Positions 60,346 to 64,000 of a stretch of 64,000 nt of DNA are shown one piece after another (the first letter of the stretch is position 1; each line of letters starts with the position of its first letter). Source of the DNA: Parachlamydiales bacterium (GTDB lineage Bacteria > Chlamydiota > Chlamydiia > Chlamydiales > SM23-39); contig JAFGFA010000001.1 in the NCBI GenBank assembly GCA_016931275.1, positions 1 to 64,000 of the forward strand. Reading direction: 5' to 3'. The notes beneath the pieces were generated by a model. It searched no databases, had not been told where the DNA came from, and was given only the letters and a program-made list of their open reading frames with translations. A program made the position numbers and the translations under genes.

Positions 60346-60660
60346 TTATTGTAATTGAATATCAGTAATATGCACTCGTACAAAATTTTGACGATGCCCT
60401 TTTTTACGTTGATAGTTTTTTCTTCTTTTATAACGATATGAAATCACTTTTGGCCCTTTTGTTTCCTTGACAATATCGCCAGAAACAATGCAGTTGTCTA
60501 AGTAAGGGGCTCCTAATACGTTTTTCTTTCCATCACTGCATAAAAGAACTTTTTGAAACGTAACTTTGCGTGTTTCAGGGATATCAATTAAATCGATATC
60601 GATTGTGTCTCCCTTAGATACTTGAAATTGCTTCGAACCCGATTGAATAACCGCGTACAT
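60346..60660 (-). CDS. rplU: 50S ribosomal protein L21
   Basis: A 104-residue L21 with [20 protein letters not shown] at the start and the C-terminal RNA-binding motif [20 protein letters not shown]. First gene of rplU-rpmA-obgE. A ribosome-binding site (GAGGAG) lies a few bases before the ATG. The metal-type solute-binding gene lies 66 bp upstream on the same strand. Confidence 0.98.
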   Translation of the reverse strand: MYAVIQSGSKQFQVSKGDTIDIDLIDIPETRKVTFQKVLLCSDGKKNVLGAPYLDNCIVSGDIVKETKGPKVISYRYKRRKNYQRKKGHRQNFVRVHITDIQLQ

Positions 60661-60726
60661 TGTGTCTCCTCACCATTTCTAATGCTAACATGGTATAGCA
60701 TTGTTTTTGCAATGTCAACAACATCT

Positions 60727-61548
60727 TTATGGGAGATTGGCGATTGTTTTTGCAATATATCGCATATTAGCAAGATAGTTTTCTGAGAAAGGATCTATCA
60801 TCTTGACAGGAATATTTAAAATTTTTGCTATAGACTGAATTCCCTGATTATTTTGATGGGGTTGTGTTAAAGCCTGAGCAATGTGTTTTTCTTGGGCATA
60901 CTTTAATACTAAAGAAAGAGAGGGGGAATGATGATCGGCATTGAAGGCTATTTGCTCCAATAGATAATCGCGACAGAAATAAGCCAAAGCCGGATAAGAA
61001 ATCAGTATGGATCGGACATCTATATGATCTAATGTCATTCGGATATCTCGGTCGAGTTCCTCTAAATCCGCTAAAAATGTCCGAAGGTTTTCTTTATAAA
61101 AAGAATGATTTTCCGGAAAATATTCGATTAATTTTTCTGCAATGTTCTCTATTTGTGTTCGTACTATTTTAGGGCTCATCCATATAAAATCTTCTTTGTC
61201 ATATTCTAGAGATTCGGTGTTGTTGCAAAGATTTAAGGTCACTAAATCGGGATTGTGAGTCGCTATTACAGAAAATAATTTTTTCTCAAAAGCTTTTCCT
61301 AACCCAAACCAGAGATCTGCGTCATAGGCTAATTTGACCTCTTTCATCGAAGGAGTAAAAACAAGAGGGTTTTCTCCAGAAGGGATAAGACTGCGTACAT
61401 CCAAGGTAGGGCCGGCAATGCGTTTGACAAAGTATGTATAGGGAGAATAGGTTACCACGACCAAAGGTCGTACCTTCGAAGGCGGCAGAGAAGTACGACA
61501 TCCTGCTACCAATAACAAACACAAAAATAACCAATAATTTCTTTTCAT
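60727..61548 (-). CDS. Metal-type (cluster A-I) solute-binding lipoprotein lacking the usual ligand histidines
   Basis: A 273-residue lipoprotein starting at MKRNYWLFLCLLLVAGC (lipobox AGC); an upstream start at 61584 adds 12 residues before the signal. The fold follows ZnuA/TroA proteins: VVVTYSPYTYFVKRIAGPTL, SLIPSGENPLVFTPSMKEVK, KEDFIWMSPKIVRTQIENIA, SYPALAYFCRDYLLEQIAF and DPFSENYLANMRYIA. In metal-binding relatives the ligands are the His of DPHxxEPxP, DPHxW and FHxAFxYF. Here these are Leu, Ile and Tyr; only the final DPxxENY aspartate remains. It may bind a different ligand or have a structural role. CT415 occupies a nearby place in Chlamydia, with permease genes alongside; none are here. 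Confidence 0.8.
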   Translation of the reverse strand: MKRNYWLFLCLLLVAGCRTSLPPSKVRPLVVVTYSPYTYFVKRIAGPTLDVRSLIPSGENPLVFTPSMKEVKLAYDADLWFGLGKAFEKKLFSVIATHNPDLVTLNLCNNTESLEYDKEDFIWMSPKIVRTQIENIAEKLIEYFPENHSFYKENLRTFLADLEELDRDIRMTLDHIDVRSILISYPALAYFCRDYLLEQIAFNADHHSPSLSLVLKYAQEKHIAQALTQPHQNNQGIQSIAKILNIPVKMIDPFSENYLANMRYIAKTIANLP

Positions 61549-61673
61549 CCTTAAAAATATGCTGTTTTTTTGAAAAATTTTCAATGAGAAAAAGATAAGA
61601 ACCCTGTTACGAGAAAACTTTTTTCTGTTTTTATTGTGCTACATAAAAAAATTTTGTGTTTATTTCCTAAAAT

Positions 61674-63032
61674 ATGGATACTTTTTTGAAAGTTTTACAA
61701 AAGGCTCTTTCTGTGCGTAGATTGTTGTTTGCGAGTATGTTGATAGGTACCGTTTTGCAGGCTTCTTATTGGACAAGGTGGGTAGAAAATCCGAATAATC
61801 CCGTTTTTAATCCGCAACATAATTCTTTAAAAGCTGCCTATCCTTGCGTGCTTTATAATGCAAATCGGTTTCATGACCATGAATGTTATAAAATGTGGTT
61901 TGTCACCAGCATTGGCGGTGTCGATACAATATATTATACTTGTTCTGAAGATGGAATTCATTGGGATGAGGATCATTGTTTGATTCCCCTATTCGGTATT
62001 CAAGCAGAAGCAAGCCATCCGGTAGTCGTCTATGATCCTGAATGTTTTGGAAAAGGGCGATATTATTATAAAATTTGGTATTGGGATACAGCAGCTTCTC
62101 AGTCTTCTGTTGTTGCAATTCGTTATGCGGAATCTGAAGACGGTATTCATTGGGAGAATGATCAGCCTATTACACAAGATGAAAAACAATATCTTGTAGG
62201 AGACCTAGCCTATTTTTGTCATTTATATGGACCTAGTTCTGTTTTGTACAATGATCATGGGACGAATACATCAGGACAGCCCCTTAGCTTTTCTTATGTG
62301 ATGTATTATGATGTAGGAGATGGAGAAACTCCGGAAGGTAGTGTAAAACGAATAGCTCTTGCTTATAGTTCGAATGGAGTTCATTGGGTTCGTTATGGTT
62401 CCGAGCCCGTTGTAATTCCTTCAGGAAAATCTGTAGATTGGGATGGAATATGTCGTTATCGGGCTTCTGTTGTACAGGATCATGCAATGTATCATCTTTA
62501 TTATTCAGGATCTTGTAGTCCCTCTTCAGAAGTCGATGTACACATCGGTCATGCGACATCTAAAGATGGCATTTCATGGATGGTTGATCCTGATAATCCT
62601 ATTTTTTATGGGGCCGAAGGGAAGTCCTGGAGAGAAGATAAAACTTATGCCCCTGCAGTGTTGTATGATCTTGCAGGTTTTTCCGGTCACGGAAGCCCGA
62701 ATCCTTTAAAAATGTGGTTTGCTGGATCTAACAAAATTGATCTCACTTTAGGATATGCAGAAAATAGTTCTTTGGATATGTCTAGTATTGCGACCGTTTC
62801 TGTAGATCGAATTTGGTTGTCTAAAGGATTTGTAGGATCTCTTTCTTGGGTCTTGTCCGGAACAATACCTCCAGGAACGACTCTTTTGAAATATCAGATA
62901 TTTCGTGTCGATTTTCCTGAAGGGAAAAAACTGATTGCAGAAGTCTCTCCGAAAACAACCTCTTATCTTGATAAAAATGCTAAAGAAAATAGTACCTATG
63001 CTGTGACGCCCGTATTTGTGAATTTGCCCTAG
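61674..63032 (+). CDS. Secreted beta-propeller protein, glycoside-hydrolase (GH32/43/62-like) fold
   Basis: A 452-residue protein with an N-terminal hydrophobic signal (LLFASMLIGTVLQASYW). At least four blades share a motif, SEDGIHWDED, SEDGIHWEND, SSNGVHWVRY and SKDGISWMVD, each after a YKMWF/IWYWD/VMYYD-type strand. This is the five-blade propeller pattern of clan GH-F/GH-J-like proteins. Acidic residues that could be catalytic are present but I cannot assign them. The C-terminal ~80 residues look like a fibronectin III-type domain (ISLSWVLSGTIPPGTT-like; IAEVSPKTTSYLDKNA). A secreted glycan-active or glycan-binding role is inferred. It is followed by tRNA-Ser. Confidence 0.65.
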   Translation: MDTFLKVLQKALSVRRLLFASMLIGTVLQASYWTRWVENPNNPVFNPQHNSLKAAYPCVLYNANRFHDHECYKMWFVTSIGGVDTIYYTCSEDGIHWDEDHCLIPLFGIQAEASHPVVVYDPECFGKGRYYYKIWYWDTAASQSSVVAIRYAESEDGIHWENDQPITQDEKQYLVGDLAYFCHLYGPSSVLYNDHGTNTSGQPLSFSYVMYYDVGDGETPEGSVKRIALAYSSNGVHWVRYGSEPVVIPSGKSVDWDGICRYRASVVQDHAMYHLYYSGSCSPSSEVDVHIGHATSKDGISWMVDPDNPIFYGAEGKSWREDKTYAPAVLYDLAGFSGHGSPNPLKMWFAGSNKIDLTLGYAENSSLDMSSIATVSVDRIWLSKGFVGSLSWVLSGTIPPGTTLLKYQIFRVDFPEGKKLIAEVSPKTTSYLDKNAKENSTYAVTPVFVNLP

Positions 63033-63121
63033 TGCATAGGGGGGGCAAAAGGTTTTTGAATTTTCTGTGTGATTAGAAGCTGTATTTTATTGTTTTTTTT
63101 TGTATCCTTGCTTTTTTTTAA

Positions 63122-63210
63122 GGAGAAGTGTCCGAGTGGCTGAAGGAGCACGCTTGGAAAGCGTGTATATATAGAAATATGTATCGTGGGTTCGAATCCC
63201 ACCTTCTCCG
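63122..63210 (+). tRNA. tRNA-Ser (anticodon GGA)
   Basis: An 89-base class II tRNA with a long variable arm. The acceptor stem pairs 63122-63128 (GGAGAAG) with 63203-63209 and the discriminator is G. The anticodon loop is CTTGGAAAG (GGA) and the T-loop is TTCGAAT. Confidence 0.95.
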
Positions 63211-63378
63211 ATGCTATAATTTGTCCAAAAACTCCATAGTACTATGGAGTTGATTAAAAATTTTATTTTTTCGCGAAAATTGATAAAAAATTATTTTAAT
63301 ACATGTTTTTCAGTTTGTGATATCTTTTTTAAGAATAAGTAGGCATACTTTTTAGTAAAATTAACAGGTTTATTTTAT

Positions 63379-64000
63379 ATGCCTTTTCAAAAATTCAATT
63401 TTCATTCTACTCTTTTGGATAATTTGTCTTCATTGGGGTATAAATTTCCAACTCCTGTGCAAAATCAGGTGATTCCTCAAATTTTTAGCGGAGTTGATCT
63501 TAGAGTATCTGCACCTACCGGTACAGGAAAAACAGCGGCATTTCTTTTGCCGGTGATTCAACGATTGTTCACCAGTCATTCTCCTAGTAAGAAAAAAGGT
63601 CCTCGTGCATTAATTTTAGTTCCTACTCGAGAATTAGCTATGCAAGTAACTGATGAGGCTAAAAAGTATAGTAAAGCCATCAACAAGATGAAAACGATTT
63701 GTATTTGCGGAGGTGTAGAGTTTTATAAACAAAATAGAGAGCTAAATCTTCCACACGAAATTGTAGTTGCGACTCCAGGGCGTCTTATTGATCAATTGGC
63801 ACGAGGTAGAATTTCCTTAGCCCGTATAGAAATAGTGGTTCTAGATGAAGCTGATCGCATGTTAGATATGGGATTTTCTGAATCTGTACAGGAAATTTTC
63901 GAAGAGCTTCCCTCCAAGCCTCAAACTTTGTTATTTTCGGCTACTTTAAAGGGAAATGTTCTGGCTTTATCTAAAAAATTGCTCAATAAGCCAATGGAAA
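63379..64000 (+). CDS. DEAD-box ATP-dependent RNA helicase (3' end outside window)
   Basis: The first 207 residues of a DEAD-box helicase; the gene runs off the end of the window. Q motif FPTPVQNQVIP near residue 30, motif I APTGTGKTAAF near 52, motif Ia PTRELAMQV near 82, GG and TPGRLIDQL near 130, motif II DEAD (VLDEADRML) near 157 and motif III SAT near 187 are all present. The N-terminal spacing is like RhlE/CsdA-type RNA helicases used in ribosome assembly or RNA turnover. The start follows an AT-rich 168-bp gap after tRNA-Ser. Confidence 0.93.
   Translation, partial: MPFQKFNFHSTLLDNLSSLGYKFPTPVQNQVIPQIFSGVDLRVSAPTGTGKTAAFLLPVIQRLFTSHSPSKKKGPRALILVPTRELAMQVTDEAKKYSKAINKMKTICICGGVEFYKQNRELNLPHEIVVATPGRLIDQLARGRISLARIEIVVLDEADRMLDMGFSESVQEIFEELPSKPQTLLFSATLKGNVLALSKKLLNKPME

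Overview
The window looks like chromosome from an obligate intracellular bacterium of the phylum Chlamydiae, outside the classical Chlamydiaceae. Blocks of genes keep the order I know from Chlamydia trachomatis: pbpB / rpsB-tsf-frr (CT682, CT680-677), sufBCDS (CT684-687), the type III secretion block sctJ-K-L-R-S-T (CT559-564), pit/DUF47 (CT692/691), rluB-gpmA-nfu-birA-rodA (CT723-720, CT725-726), rpsJ-fusA-rpsG-rpsL-tsp (CT436-441) and obg-rpmA-rplU (CT418-420). A U-box relic, a TpsB porin, polymorphic-toxin genes and several insertion-sequence relics point to an environmental, amoeba- or arthropod-associated lineage. This placement is inference from synteny and gene content; no 16S gene is present.

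Layout: 1-805 end of a giant FHA-like adhesin; 0.87-4.05 kb PBP; 4.3-6.8 kb tRNA-Gly, rpsB, tsf, frr, tRNA-Glu, tRNA-Lys; 6.9-8.3 kb an IspD-SDR fusion; 8.36 kb tRNA-Thr, followed by an accessory island (8.5-15.8 kb) holding a broken beta-lactamase-like gene, a broken Bro-N antirepressor-like gene, and a very AT-rich group: an MHS-type transporter, a methyltransferase, an IS3 relic, a three-domain RibA / TrpF-like / methyltransferase fusion and a broken U-box gene. From 16 to 28.5 kb: two unknown proteins, TrkH, TpsB, RsmB, an EamA transporter, PgeF and SufBCDS. From 28.5 to 32.7 kb: a six-gene T3SS export and stator block. From 32.8 to 45.6 kb: glycosyltransferase, solute-binding protein, glycogen phosphorylase, phosphate transport, RluB, GpmA, a structured IS605-superfamily RNA-like element, Nfu, an orphan immunity gene, BirA, RodA and two envelope genes. 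From 45.8 to 51.2 kb: translation genes and Tsp. After tRNA-Phe (51.3 kb) comes a second accessory island (51.4-57.5 kb): decayed coding sequence, a TPR-bearing polymorphic toxin with its immunity gene, a displaced toxin fragment with two further small genes, an IS256 element and an AbiE-type toxin-antitoxin relic. The window ends with carbonic anhydrase, EamA, Obg-RpmA-RplU, a metal-type solute-binding lipoprotein without the usual ligands, a secreted beta-propeller protein, tRNA-Ser and the start of a DEAD-box helicase.

Three observations stand out. First, the 676-residue fusion at 13302-15332 joins a GTP cyclohydrolase II domain to a TrpF-like barrel and a methyltransferase, and lies near a second methyltransferase and a transporter. 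This suggests an undescribed route from GTP to a methylated, possibly exported small molecule. Second, the toxin-immunity locus at 52.1-54.8 kb has a fossil copy at 42.2-42.8 kb. There about 700 toxin codons were deleted, leaving the leader, the last ~40 codons and an intact immunity gene. Third, a roughly 350-nt structured element between gpmA and nfu looks like a HEARO / omega-RNA-type element without its nuclease gene. Both accessory islands begin directly 3' of a tRNA gene, and many genes inside them are broken, often at homopolymer runs. All functional calls come from reading the sequence; no database search was run.
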